A model generated the notes under the pieces. That model was not told the DNA's origin and did no database searches. It worked only from the letters and a program-made list of their open reading frames with translations. The translations under genes and the position numbers were made by a program. Positions 7,090-15,588 of a DNA stretch of 64,000 nucleotides are shown piece after piece. The stretch lies in the NCBI GenBank assembly GCA_016234655.1, contig JACRAU010000028.1:24629-88628 (forward strand), in the 5' to 3' direction. This stretch comes from Betaproteobacteria bacterium (GTDB lineage: Bacteria; Pseudomonadota; Gammaproteobacteria; Burkholderiales; Thiobacillaceae). The number at the start of each line of letters is the position of its first letter. The stretch's first letter is position 1.

Positions 7090-8609
7090 CAATGTCCAAA
7101 CCTCAGGCTCAGGGCGTTCATCGGCGCGGTGACCAGGTCGAGCCACGGCGTCATGTAGAAGCCGGTGGCCAACAGCACCGTGACCACGATGCCGGCGACC
7201 AGATATTCCATGCGGCTGGTCGGCTCGATCTCGCCATGGCCGGGCACGCCGGCCGGCAATTCGTCGCGCGGCGCCAGGAAGGCGCGCTGGAAGGCCCACA
7301 ACAGGAAGCCGGCGGCCACCACGTTGCCCAGCGCCGCCGCCACGGTGACCAAGGCGCCCAGGCGGTTGATGGCGCCTTCCAATACCAAGTGGGCGGCATC
7401 GAAACCGGGCGTGCCCGGCATGCCGACGATGGCGAAGCCGCCGACCAGGAAGGCGATGCCGATGAACGGGATGCGGTCGAACAGGCCGCCCAATGCGGTG
7501 AGGTCGCTGGTGCGGGTGCGGCGATAGACGAAGCCGATCATGAACAGCATGGTGGTCGTGGCCAGGCCGAAGTTGATCGCGAGCAGCGCGGCGCCCTGCA
7601 AGGCGGCGTGGTCCAGGCTGAAGATGCCGATCACCAACAGGCTGGAATGGCTGATCACGGCGAAGGCCATCAGCCGGCGCAGGTTGCTCTGCTGGAAGGC
7701 GATCAGCGCGGCATAGAACACGCCGGCCACGGCGAAGGCGACGACGACGCGCTGCCATTCCAGCGCGGCCTCGGGCACGATGGGCAGCACGAAGCGCAGC
7801 AGACCGTAGATGCCGACCTTGATGCCGAGCAGCAGGCTGGGCGCGATGGCGATGTTGCCGTGCCGGGCCACCACCGGCAGCCAACCGTGCATCGGGAACA
7901 GCGGCGTGCGCACCGCCATGCCGTAGAACAACAGGAAGAACACCAGGGTGCGCAATTGCTCGACCACCGGATGGGCGGAGAGATCGAGCAGATCGAAGCT
8001 GAAGCCCCGGCCGGTGGTATAGCCGTGGCTCCAGCCCAAGACCAACACGCCGGCCAGCAAGAGCAGCAGGCCGGTGCCCTGGAATTGGTAATAGCGGACC
8101 ATGGCCAGGCCCTTCTCGGCGCCCGAGGCCCAGCGCCAGAGCAGATAGCCGACCAGGCCGATCTCGACCGCCGAGGCCAGCACGAACCAGAGCAGGTTCA
8201 GGCTGACCAGCATGGACGCGAGCATGCCCTCGACCGCCAGCACCACCGCGAGCAGGCGGCCGGGGTCGGCCAAGCCGCGCACCAGGCCGTAGAGGCTGAT
8301 CAGCACGGTGATCAAGGCGGTGATCAGCAGGAACAGCACGGTCAGGCCGTCGGCCCCGGCGTGATAGGCGAAGGGGCCGATTAAGTCGTTGTACTCGGCG
8401 AACTGCAACACCGCCGAGCGGGCGTCGATCTCGGTGTACAGCAACACCACCAGGGCCAATTCGGCCACGGCGATCAAGCGGCCGAGCGGCACCGTCAGCG
8501 GGTGTTCGCGCAACCAGAGCAGCGCCCAGGTACCCAGCAGCGGCAACAGCTGGATCAGGCCCAGCAGCGGGAATTGCAGGGCGTGGTTGAACCAGTAGAT
8601 TTCGCTCAT
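7089..8609 (-). CDS. NuoM/NuoN-like antiporter-type subunit, divergent
   Basis: This encodes 506 residues with 13-14 predicted membrane segments. It belongs to the antiporter family, but key positions differ from canonical NuoM. The TM5 Glu is kept in SAVEIGLVGYLL (Val, not Trp, before it), the TM7 Lys is Arg (GMAVRTPLFPMHGWLP), and the TM8 Lys remains (LLLGIKVGIYGLLR). ATG at 8609 lies 8 bp after the stop of dabB. Arg at the TM7 site could alter proton transfer, so the subunit may be structural or specialised. Its role within a DabA-containing complex is inferred. Confidence 0.8.
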   Translation of the reverse strand: MSEIYWFNHALQFPLLGLIQLLPLLGTWALLWLREHPLTVPLGRLIAVAELALVVLLYTEIDARSAVLQFAEYNDLIGPFAYHAGADGLTVLFLLITALITVLISLYGLVRGLADPGRLLAVVLAVEGMLASMLVSLNLLWFVLASAVEIGLVGYLLWRWASGAEKGLAMVRYYQFQGTGLLLLLAGVLVLGWSHGYTTGRGFSFDLLDLSAHPVVEQLRTLVFFLLFYGMAVRTPLFPMHGWLPVVARHGNIAIAPSLLLGIKVGIYGLLRFVLPIVPEAALEWQRVVVAFAVAGVFYAALIAFQQSNLRRLMAFAVISHSSLLVIGIFSLDHAALQGAALLAINFGLATTTMLFMIGFVYRRTRTSDLTALGGLFDRIPFIGIAFLVGGFAIVGMPGTPGFDAAHLVLEGAINRLGALVTVAAALGNVVAAGFLLWAFQRAFLAPRDELPAGVPGHGEIEPTSRMEYLVAGIVVTVLLATGFYMTPWLDLVTAPMNALSLRFGH

Positions 8610-8617
8610 CGTCGCGC

Positions 8618-10165
8618 TCACAAGATCACCACCAGCGTCGCCATGATCAGCAACAACAGATAACGCGGCCGCTCCAGCAGGCTCTCCACCGCGACCAGCC
8701 ACTGGCCCACCTGGCGCAGCAGCCAGGCCATGCGGCCGCCGCCGGCCTGCAACACCAGATGCCGCTCGAAGTGATCGAGCCGGTCGGCCACCCGCTCCAG
8801 CAGCTTGCCGGCCGCGCCGTGCCCGTACACCACCGCTTGCGCGCCCTGGTGCCGGGCCTGTTCGACCCGGTCGAGCAGCGCGGCGGCCTTGGCCTTCTCC
8901 GGCAGGCCGACCAGGCGGCTGACCACCTGTTCGTCGATCACCCGCATGTCCTGCGCCAACTCGCGCGTCGGCCGCACCAGCAGGCGCTCGGCCAGAGGCT
9001 CCAGCCAGAAGCGTTGCAAGGCGGCGGTGTACAGCCATTGCCTATGCGCCAGTAACGAAGGCACCGGCCGGGCCGCGCCGCCGATCAAATGCATATAGGA
9101 CGGCGAGGCGAGGAATTGATAAGAACGGAACGCGGCATGCAGCGCCAGATGCCAGGCCGCCAGTTCGAACCAACCGAGGCCGCAGGCGACGAACATCAGA
9201 CCGACCTGGGTGGTGGTGGCGAAGATCAAGGCGGACTTCACGTCGGTCTGGGTCAGGCCGACGAAATAACCGTACAGCGCGGTCGACCCGCCCAGCACGA
9301 CCAGCAGGCCCATCAGCGCCGGCGAATGCTCGATAAGCGGCGCCAGGCGCAACAAGAGATAGACGCCGGCATGCACCATCAGCGCGCCGTAGAAGATCGC
9401 CGACGACGGCGTCGGGCCTTCGAGCGCACGCGCGATCCACGGTGCGAACGGCACCTGGGCCGACTTGGCCAGCGCGGCGACGACGAAGCCGATGCCGAGC
9501 AAGGCCGCGGCCAGGGTGGTGAACGGCTGGCTCCGTTCCGATAGCACCGACCACTCCAGGCTGCCCAGCCAGGCATAGGCCAGCGCGATGCCGAGCACGA
9601 AGCCGGCATCGCCGATGCGGTTGGTCACCAAGGCGCGCAGGGCGTTGCCGCTGGCGGTGGGCCGGTCGTAGGCATAGCCGATCAAGAGATAGGAGCTGAC
9701 GCCGGCCAGCTCCCAGCCGACGAAGCTGAAGGCCATGTTGCCGGCCAGCACGATGAGCTGCATGCCGCCGGCGAACAGGCACATCGCGATGAAGAAGCGA
9801 TGGAAGCCGGCCTCGCGATGCAGATAATTGACCGAAAAGCGCAGGGTCAGGAACGCGATCAGCGCGACCAGCGTGCCGATGCCCAGGGCCAGGGCGTCGA
9901 CCATGAAGCTGGCGCCGACCTCGAAGCCGCCGCTGACCAGCCAGTAGCCGAGTTGCACCGAACCCGGCGTGCCGCCGGCCAGGGCGGCGAGGTCGAGACC
10001 GAGCACGATCAGCAAGGCGAGCGCCGCCGGCCACACGGCCAGGCGCGCGGTCCACGGCTCGCCCGTCTCGTCTTGCGCGATGCCGGCCAGGTGCAACAGG
10101 GCGATCAGGCCGGCCGCCAGCAAGGGCAGCAGCGGCACCAAGGCGATCAGATCGAAGCCGCTCAT
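8618..10165 (-). CDS. dabB: DabB: membrane subunit of DAB inorganic-carbon pump
   Basis: This encodes 515 residues and is a short NuoL relative. Motifs seen are FSFVGWELAGVSSYLL (TM5 Glu), LAKSAQVPFAPWIARALEGPTPSSAIFYG and VHAGVYLLLR. The LEGPTPSSAIFYGAL block is characteristic of DabB rather than of complex I. In DAB systems DabB is thought to pass cations and energise the cytoplasmic DabA, which converts CO2 to bicarbonate in one direction. The start ATG overlaps the dabA stop (ATGA), which signals translational coupling. A charged C-terminal extension follows the last main membrane block before a final hydrophobic helix (YLLLLIMATLVVIL). Confidence 0.9.
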   Translation of the reverse strand: MSGFDLIALVPLLPLLAAGLIALLHLAGIAQDETGEPWTARLAVWPAALALLIVLGLDLAALAGGTPGSVQLGYWLVSGGFEVGASFMVDALALGIGTLVALIAFLTLRFSVNYLHREAGFHRFFIAMCLFAGGMQLIVLAGNMAFSFVGWELAGVSSYLLIGYAYDRPTASGNALRALVTNRIGDAGFVLGIALAYAWLGSLEWSVLSERSQPFTTLAAALLGIGFVVAALAKSAQVPFAPWIARALEGPTPSSAIFYGALMVHAGVYLLLRLAPLIEHSPALMGLLVVLGGSTALYGYFVGLTQTDVKSALIFATTTQVGLMFVACGLGWFELAAWHLALHAAFRSYQFLASPSYMHLIGGAARPVPSLLAHRQWLYTAALQRFWLEPLAERLLVRPTRELAQDMRVIDEQVVSRLVGLPEKAKAAALLDRVEQARHQGAQAVVYGHGAAGKLLERVADRLDHFERHLVLQAGGGRMAWLLRQVGQWLVAVESLLERPRYLLLLIMATLVVIL

Positions 10166-13100
10166 CGCACCGCCTCCTCGACCACGCTGTCGATCAGCAC
10201 CGGCGTCAGCGGATCGCGCTGGCCCATGAACCAATCGGCCGAACGCGCCACCTTGGGCAGGTCGGCCTGGCCCGACCAAAGTTGCCAGCCCTGGGGCGTG
10301 AACAAGTGGATGGCCCCGGTCTCCGGATGCTTGGCCGCCAGTTGCACCCAGCCGTTGCCGACTAGTTCCTGCAACGGCGGCTGGCGCCGGTAGATCGCGG
10401 TCAGCACCTCGATGCCGTGCTCGACCACGATCAACAGCCGCATCGCCTCGTGGATCTCGATCATCTGCCGGGGCAGGCCGGTGCGCAGGTCGGAGGCGGC
10501 GCCTTCCATCACGCCGAACAGGCCGGTCACATTGTGGACGATCTTGGTGCCGCAACCGTAACGCTCGTTGTTCACGGTGGAGAAGTAATACTCCAGGCTG
10601 ATGCCGGCGCCGACCGGGCCGGCCGCGAGCAGGATCGCCTCCAGGATTTTGCCTTCGGCATCCTGGCTCGGGTCGTAGGAGATCAGGAAGGCGCGGCGGT
10701 CGAAGAAGGCGCCCCGGCTCATGGCACGGCGGCCGATGAAGGCGGCGGCGTTGGTGGCATGGCCCAGTTCGGGCCGAGCCTGGGAGAAATCGAAGGCGCG
10801 GTCGGCCACGTGACGCCAAGCGCGCTCGGCCGCGATCTTGCTCGGGGCCGAGGCGAAGCGGCGGCAGCGTTCTTGCGCGTGCAGTTTGCCGGCCTCGGCC
10901 AGCAAGGCCTTCAACTCGCCGAAACGGTTCTGCATCACCGGCGGCACCAGTGCCTCGTCGTACCACGCGATCTCGTCGTCGCAGGTGTTGTGCTCGGCAC
11001 CGACGAACCAAGTGTCGTTCGGGATGAAGATGCCCTGCTCGGCCAAGAGGCCGCGCACTTCCAGGCGATTGGCCATGGCGGCGAACACGCGCGCGTTCGG
11101 CCCGCCGTGGCGGCCGGAGCAAGCGCCGCAATCGTAGGCCGACAGATGCGGGTTGTTCTGGCTGTGCGAGCCGTGGCCGAACAGCACGACGAAGGAGGCG
11201 AAGTTGGCGGTCAGGCCGATGGTGCGCAGGAAGCCGGCCACGCGCTCGGCCTGCTCGACATCGGTAAAGCCCAGGCGCGGCATGGCCGGCGTGGCCGGGG
11301 CGCTGTCGGCCGGCGCATTGATCGCCACCCGGGTCGGCACGCCGAGGTCGAACTGCTCGCGCAAGCGCTGCACCCACTTGCCCAGCCGCGCGGGCAGCAA
11401 GACCTTGCCGACCAAGACCGGCAAGGCGACCGGCGCGGCCACGGTGGCGATCAGCGTGGCGCCGAGCAGGCCGCGCCGGCTGCCCTGGTGCAGCGCCTCC
11501 TTGAATCTGAGCCGCCGCGCGCGGCGCTTGACGTGCTCGGCATGCAAATCGTTCGCCCCGGCCTCGGCCAGCTCATGGACTTCATGCGCGGGCGTGACCA
11601 CCACCGGGCAGAGCGGCGTGACGGTCGCGTCGTCGAGCCCGCGCCAGTTGATGGCGACGCCGAAGAAGCCGGCGGCGCCGAAGGTCTCGACCGCCGGGTT
11701 CAGTTCCTCGACGTGACGGCGCATGCCTTCCTCCTGGACCTCCATGCAGAACACCATTTGGGCATAGGGCCGCCGGCTCCAACGGCCGGGGCTGCGGCCG
11801 TGGTTGGCGGCCAGGGCGCCGAATATCTGCTCGCGGTAATGGCGCTCGTAGGCATTGAGCCAGAGGTAGCCGGTGCGCGCTTCGTCCAAGTCCTGCACGC
11901 AGGCCAGCAGGCGCTCGGCCCCGGCCCGGCCCATGCGTTCGATCTCGGGCGCCGCCAAGCCCAGATGCTGGGCCAGGCGGAACAAGGGCCAGGCCGTGCG
12001 GCAGGGCGAGGCGCCCTCCGGCCGCTCGACCGGCGCGTTCTGGCGCCAAGCCCAGATCAACTGCGCGGCCCCGTACCAATCGGCATCGTCCTCTTCGTCG
12101 TCGCTACGAGTGGCTTGGCGCACCAATTGATGGCCTAGGTTCTCCAAGTATTCCGGTAGGCGACTGTGGTACAAGGCATTGCGTACCAGCAACTCGGCCG
12201 GGTGCCGGCGGAAATACCAGCGCAGCACCGGCAGGCTGGTCTCGATGCGCCAATGCTGGCGGCACAGGCGTTGGGCGAACAGGCGCTCCAGCGCCAAGCG
12301 CACCGCGAGGTAATCGAGCATGTCGACCGGAATGCCGCCGGCCGGCGCGTAGTTCGGGTGCTGGTGACGCCAGAGGAACATGCCGGACCAGCCGGGCAAT
12401 TCCTGCGCAAGTTTTTCCAGATAGCCGGCCCAGCGCGCTTCGTCCAGGCCGAGCAATTGCAGCTCCTGGATCAAGGCGTCGAGCGGGTCGTCCGGCAGGC
12501 GCTCCAACTGTTGGCGCCATTCGGTCAGGTCGTTCAAGGACCAACCGAGGTCCTCGTGCGCGCTGGTGCGCCAAGCCGTGTAAAGGCCCAGGCCGCGCGC
12601 CGGGTTGTGCCAGGCGGCCATGCCCTGGTCGAGATGCGCGCCCAGGTGGCGCAGCAGATACGGGCGCACCTCGTCCAATATGTCGCGGCCGGTCAAGGCC
12701 AGCAACAGGCCGCGCAAGGTCCAATCGCCGCCGACCCGGTCGAGAAACTGGCCGAGCAATTGCGCCGACTCGCGCTTGAGCATGCGCGCGGTCCAGGATT
12801 CGTCGGCCTCGGCCGCGATCTCGGCCGGCACGTTGGCGTGCAAGGCCTGTATCCGCTCGCCGCCCGGCTCCATCAATTCCTCGGGATGCAACATCGCATG
12901 CTCGATGCCCAAGACCGCCAGGCAGGCCGCCCACAATTCGGCCAAGGCTTGCCTTTCGTCAATCGGTTTGGGCGCGCGCAGCGCATCGTTCGCCCCCTCT
13001 CCCGCAAGCGGAAGAGGGTTGGGGAGAGGGCCATCGCCCGCCGCGGCCAGCAGGCGCAGCCGCTTGACCGCGTCGACATCGGGCTGGAAGCGTTCGAGCA

Positions 13101-13521
13101 CCTGTTCTTCGTCGATGCGCCAGATCAATTCGCTCGGCGCAATCGCCCGCAGGCCGGCCAGCAGGGCCACCAGATAGACATCGCGCCGCGCGATCGGACC
13201 GGACGGGGTGTCGAGCAAGACCTCGCCGGCATTCAACTCCGGCAAGGCATCGAAGGCCGCCAGCAGATCGTCGCGCTCGATGCGGCCCCGGCGATAGAAC
13301 TCGACGAAGGCCTCGGCCGGCAGGTAGCCGTGGGTGCCGATCAAGCGAGCCGCATCGGCCAAGGCCTGGCGGAAGGGCAGATGCTGAAAACCATGCAAGG
13401 TATTGTGATGCACGAAGTCGCTGATCGGCGCCTGGGCCGGCAGGACATGGGCCAGGTGCTCGACCAGGTGGCGCAGTTCGGCGCGCGGGTCGTTCGAGGT
13501 CGTAGGGCTATCCACGCTCAT
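10162..13521 (-). CDS. dabA: DabA (DUF2309): carbonic-anhydrase-like subunit of DAB inorganic-carbon pump
   Basis: This encodes 1119 residues, a long member of the family (well-studied DabA proteins are about 800). The beta-CA-like zinc site is visible as Cys592 in VFCMEVQEEGMRR, His783 in LFGHGSHSQNNPH and Cys798 in YDCGACSGRHGG. The His-to-Cys spacing of 15 is the same as in the characterised enzyme. The usual C-x-D-x-R is here C-x-E-x-Q: Glu594 and Gln596 replace the Asp and Arg of the catalytic dyad. Near residues 164-178 an in-frame repeat encodes GPLPNPLPLAGEG. dabA lies between a NuoM-like gene (7 bp upstream) and dabB, with which it overlaps. The family is certain; activity with the altered dyad is open. 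Confidence 0.93.
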   Translation of the reverse strand: MSVDSPTTSNDPRAELRHLVEHLAHVLPAQAPISDFVHHNTLHGFQHLPFRQALADAARLIGTHGYLPAEAFVEFYRRGRIERDDLLAAFDALPELNAGEVLLDTPSGPIARRDVYLVALLAGLRAIAPSELIWRIDEEQVLERFQPDVDAVKRLRLLAAAGDGPLPNPLPLAGEGANDALRAPKPIDERQALAELWAACLAVLGIEHAMLHPEELMEPGGERIQALHANVPAEIAAEADESWTARMLKRESAQLLGQFLDRVGGDWTLRGLLLALTGRDILDEVRPYLLRHLGAHLDQGMAAWHNPARGLGLYTAWRTSAHEDLGWSLNDLTEWRQQLERLPDDPLDALIQELQLLGLDEARWAGYLEKLAQELPGWSGMFLWRHQHPNYAPAGGIPVDMLDYLAVRLALERLFAQRLCRQHWRIETSLPVLRWYFRRHPAELLVRNALYHSRLPEYLENLGHQLVRQATRSDDEEDDADWYGAAQLIWAWRQNAPVERPEGASPCRTAWPLFRLAQHLGLAAPEIERMGRAGAERLLACVQDLDEARTGYLWLNAYERHYREQIFGALAANHGRSPGRWSRRPYAQMVFCMEVQEEGMRRHVEELNPAVETFGAAGFFGVAINWRGLDDATVTPLCPVVVTPAHEVHELAEAGANDLHAEHVKRRARRLRFKEALHQGSRRGLLGATLIATVAAPVALPVLVGKVLLPARLGKWVQRLREQFDLGVPTRVAINAPADSAPATPAMPRLGFTDVEQAERVAGFLRTIGLTANFASFVVLFGHGSHSQNNPHLSAYDCGACSGRHGGPNARVFAAMANRLEVRGLLAEQGIFIPNDTWFVGAEHNTCDDEIAWYDEALVPPVMQNRFGELKALLAEAGKLHAQERCRRFASAPSKIAAERAWRHVADRAFDFSQARPELGHATNAAAFIGRRAMSRGAFFDRRAFLISYDPSQDAEGKILEAILLAAGPVGAGISLEYYFSTVNNERYGCGTKIVHNVTGLFGVMEGAASDLRTGLPRQMIEIHEAMRLLIVVEHGIEVLTAIYRRQPPLQELVGNGWVQLAAKHPETGAIHLFTPQGWQLWSGQADLPKVARSADWFMGQRDPLTPVLIDSVVEEAVR
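12992..13032. repeat. REP-like palindromic repeat inside dabA
   Basis: CCCTCTCCCGCAAGCGG followed by AGAGGGTTGGGGAGAGGG forms an imperfect hairpin of the same family as the intergenic copies near 39.4, 42.0, 59.1 and 60.1 kb. It is translated in frame as PLPNPLPLAGEG. Confidence 0.8.
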
Positions 13522-13528
13522 CGCATCC

Positions 13529-14986
13529 TCACGGCACGAACAATTGCGCCAGACGATCGACCGAGGCGCCGATCAAGGCCAAGGCCGGCGTCGGGTAGAT
13601 GCCGATCAACAGGCTGCCGGCGGTGAGCACGCCGGCGGCGGCCAGCTCGGTCACGGTCAGGTCGGGCAGCCCTTGCATGCGGGCGGCGACCGGGCCGGTG
13701 AACAAACGGCCGACGGTGCGCAGGGCATAGGCCGCGCTGACCAGCACGCCCAGGCTGAGAAAGACGATCCAGCCGCCCCAGGCCTGGAAGCCGCCGATCA
13801 GGACATGCAGTTCGGCGATGAAGCCAGCCGTGCCGGGCAGGCCGATGGCGGCCACCAAGGTCAGCACGGTGAAGAAGGCGAAGCGCGGCATGGTGCGCAC
13901 CAGCGAGGAATAGTCGGCGATGTCGCGGGTGTGGGTGCGCTCGTAGAGCAGGCCGATCAACAGGAACAGGGCGCCGGCGACCAGGCCGTGGGCGACCATC
14001 TGCATCACCGCGCCGGTGATGCCGGCCGGGTTGAGCGCGGCCAGGCCGAGCAGCACCACGCCCATGTGCGACACCGACGAGTAGGCGATCATGGCCTTGA
14101 GGTCGCGCTGGCGCCAGGCCAGGATGCCGCCGTAGACCACGCTGACCAGGGCCAGTGTGACCAGCAGGCCCTGCAAGGCCTCGGCCGCCATGGGCAACAT
14201 GCTGGCCGCGCGGATCAGGCCGTAGGAGCCCATCTTGAGCAGGATGCCGGACAGCAGGATGGAGACCGGGCTCGGCGCCTCGACGTGGGCCAGCGGCAGC
14301 CAGCCGTGCAGTGGAAAGATCGGCATCTTCACGCCAAAGCCGATCAGCAGGCCGAGGAACAGCAGAATCTGCATCTGCTCGGGCAGGGCGCGGCCAGTCT
14401 CGAGGATCAGGGTCATCTCTAACACCTGTTGGCCGGGCGCTGCGTCATACAGTACGAGCAGGGCGACCAGCATGAACACCGAGCCGCCCAGGGTATAGAG
14501 CACGAAGTTGAGCGCGGCGCGATGGCGGTTCTTGCCGCCCCAACGGTCGATCAGGAAAAACAGCGGGATCAGCGTGAGTTCCCAGAACACATAGAACAGC
14601 GACCAGTCGCGCGCCATGAACACGCCGAGCATGGCGGTCTCCAGCACCAAGAGCAGCATGTAATAGCCCTTGGCCCGCTCGCGGATGCTGGCCGAGGCGA
14701 TCACCGCAACCAGGCAGAGCAAGGTGCCGAGCAAGAGCATGGCCAAGGAGATACCGTCGATGGCCAGCACGAAGGCACTGCCCAGACGCGGGTTCCAGGT
14801 GTGCGATTCGTAGAACTGGACGCCGGCGAAGCCGGGGTCGAACTGCTGGTATATCCAGATGGCGTAACCGAATGCCACCGCCGTGGTGGCCAGGGCCACC
14901 GCTCGCACCAGCCAGGCGAAACGGGCAGGCACCAGCGCGACCAGGGCCGCACCGAAGAGAGGAATGAACAGCAGACTCTTAAGCAA
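13529..14986 (-). CDS. NuoM-like antiporter-type subunit upstream of dabA
   Basis: This encodes 485 residues with about 14 membrane helices. Canonical NuoM residues are kept: FYVFWELTLIPLFFL (TM5 Glu), GFGVKMPIFPLHGWLPLAHVEAPSPVS (TM7 Lys) and LLKMGSYGLIR (TM8 Lys). The likely start is a TTG at 14986 (MLKSLLFIPL). It follows hyfI by only 69 bp in the same direction and precedes dabA by 7 bp, so it bridges the hydrogenase-4-like genes and the DAB genes. It could serve as a proton channel of either module or of a joint complex. Confidence 0.87.
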   Translation of the reverse strand: MLKSLLFIPLFGAALVALVPARFAWLVRAVALATTAVAFGYAIWIYQQFDPGFAGVQFYESHTWNPRLGSAFVLAIDGISLAMLLLGTLLCLVAVIASASIRERAKGYYMLLLVLETAMLGVFMARDWSLFYVFWELTLIPLFFLIDRWGGKNRHRAALNFVLYTLGGSVFMLVALLVLYDAAPGQQVLEMTLILETGRALPEQMQILLFLGLLIGFGVKMPIFPLHGWLPLAHVEAPSPVSILLSGILLKMGSYGLIRAASMLPMAAEALQGLLVTLALVSVVYGGILAWRQRDLKAMIAYSSVSHMGVVLLGLAALNPAGITGAVMQMVAHGLVAGALFLLIGLLYERTHTRDIADYSSLVRTMPRFAFFTVLTLVAAIGLPGTAGFIAELHVLIGGFQAWGGWIVFLSLGVLVSAAYALRTVGRLFTGPVAARMQGLPDLTVTELAAAGVLTAGSLLIGIYPTPALALIGASVDRLAQLFVP

Positions 14987-15055
14987 TATTTCGCAAGCCG
15001 CCTTTCATAGGCTGCGCCCGGTCGGGCGAGTTTGGATTTTACAATTTATGCGGGG

Positions 15056-15586
15056 CTAGCGTCCGCCGCTGACTGCCGCAAGAATGCCCTGGAGGAGGGC
15101 AACAGGTGTGGGCGGACAGCCAGGCACCTCGACATCCACAGGGATGACGTTGGCGATCTTGCCGCAGGAGGCATAGTTCTCGCCGAACATCGCCCCGACC
15201 GCACCGCAGCCCCCCGCGCAATCGCCCATCGCAACCACCCACTTGGGTTCCGGAGTGGCTTCATAGGTACGTTTCAGCGCAGTTTCCAGGTTGCGCGAAA
15301 CCGGGCCGGTGACCAGCAGAACATCGACGTGGCGCGGGCTGGCTGCGAACTTCACGCCCATACCCTCGATGTTGTAGTGGGGGCCGTTGATGGCGTGGAT
15401 TTCCAGTTCGCAGCCATTACAGGAGCCGGCGTCGACGTGGCGGATGCTGACCGCCTGGCCGAACACCTTGAGGATTTCGGCGTGCAGTTCCTGCTCCCGC
15501 GTGCGCATGGAGAGATCGGCCTGCGGCGGCGGCTCCGAGACGATGCCGGTCTTGAAGATTTTTTGCAGGATCAGGTGGGTCGCCAT
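15056..15586 (-). CDS. hyfI: HyfI-like (NuoB-type) Fe-S subunit
   Basis: This encodes 176 residues. Four cysteines for a proximal 4Fe-4S cluster are in place: CNGCE, GDCAGGCG and VPGCPPTP. This is the NuoB/HycG family pattern, which would carry electrons next to HyfG. The ATG at 15586 is 2 bp after the hyfG stop. Because the Fe-S site is intact while the partner HyfG has no Ni-Fe ligands, the pair resembles complex I or Ehr complexes more than a hydrogenase. No NuoI/HyfH-type ferredoxin subunit is encoded in the block. Confidence 0.9.
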   Translation of the reverse strand: MATHLILQKIFKTGIVSEPPPQADLSMRTREQELHAEILKVFGQAVSIRHVDAGSCNGCELEIHAINGPHYNIEGMGVKFAASPRHVDVLLVTGPVSRNLETALKRTYEATPEPKWVVAMGDCAGGCGAVGAMFGENYASCGKIANVIPVDVEVPGCPPTPVALLQGILAAVSGGR

Positions 15587-15588
15587 GA

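Noticed and set aside
5869..8384. Long open frames on the plus strand opposite the nuoM-like and dab genes
   Set aside because: They are Gln/Arg/His/Asp/Gly-rich, lack domains, and are mirror artefacts of GC-rich genes on the minus strand.
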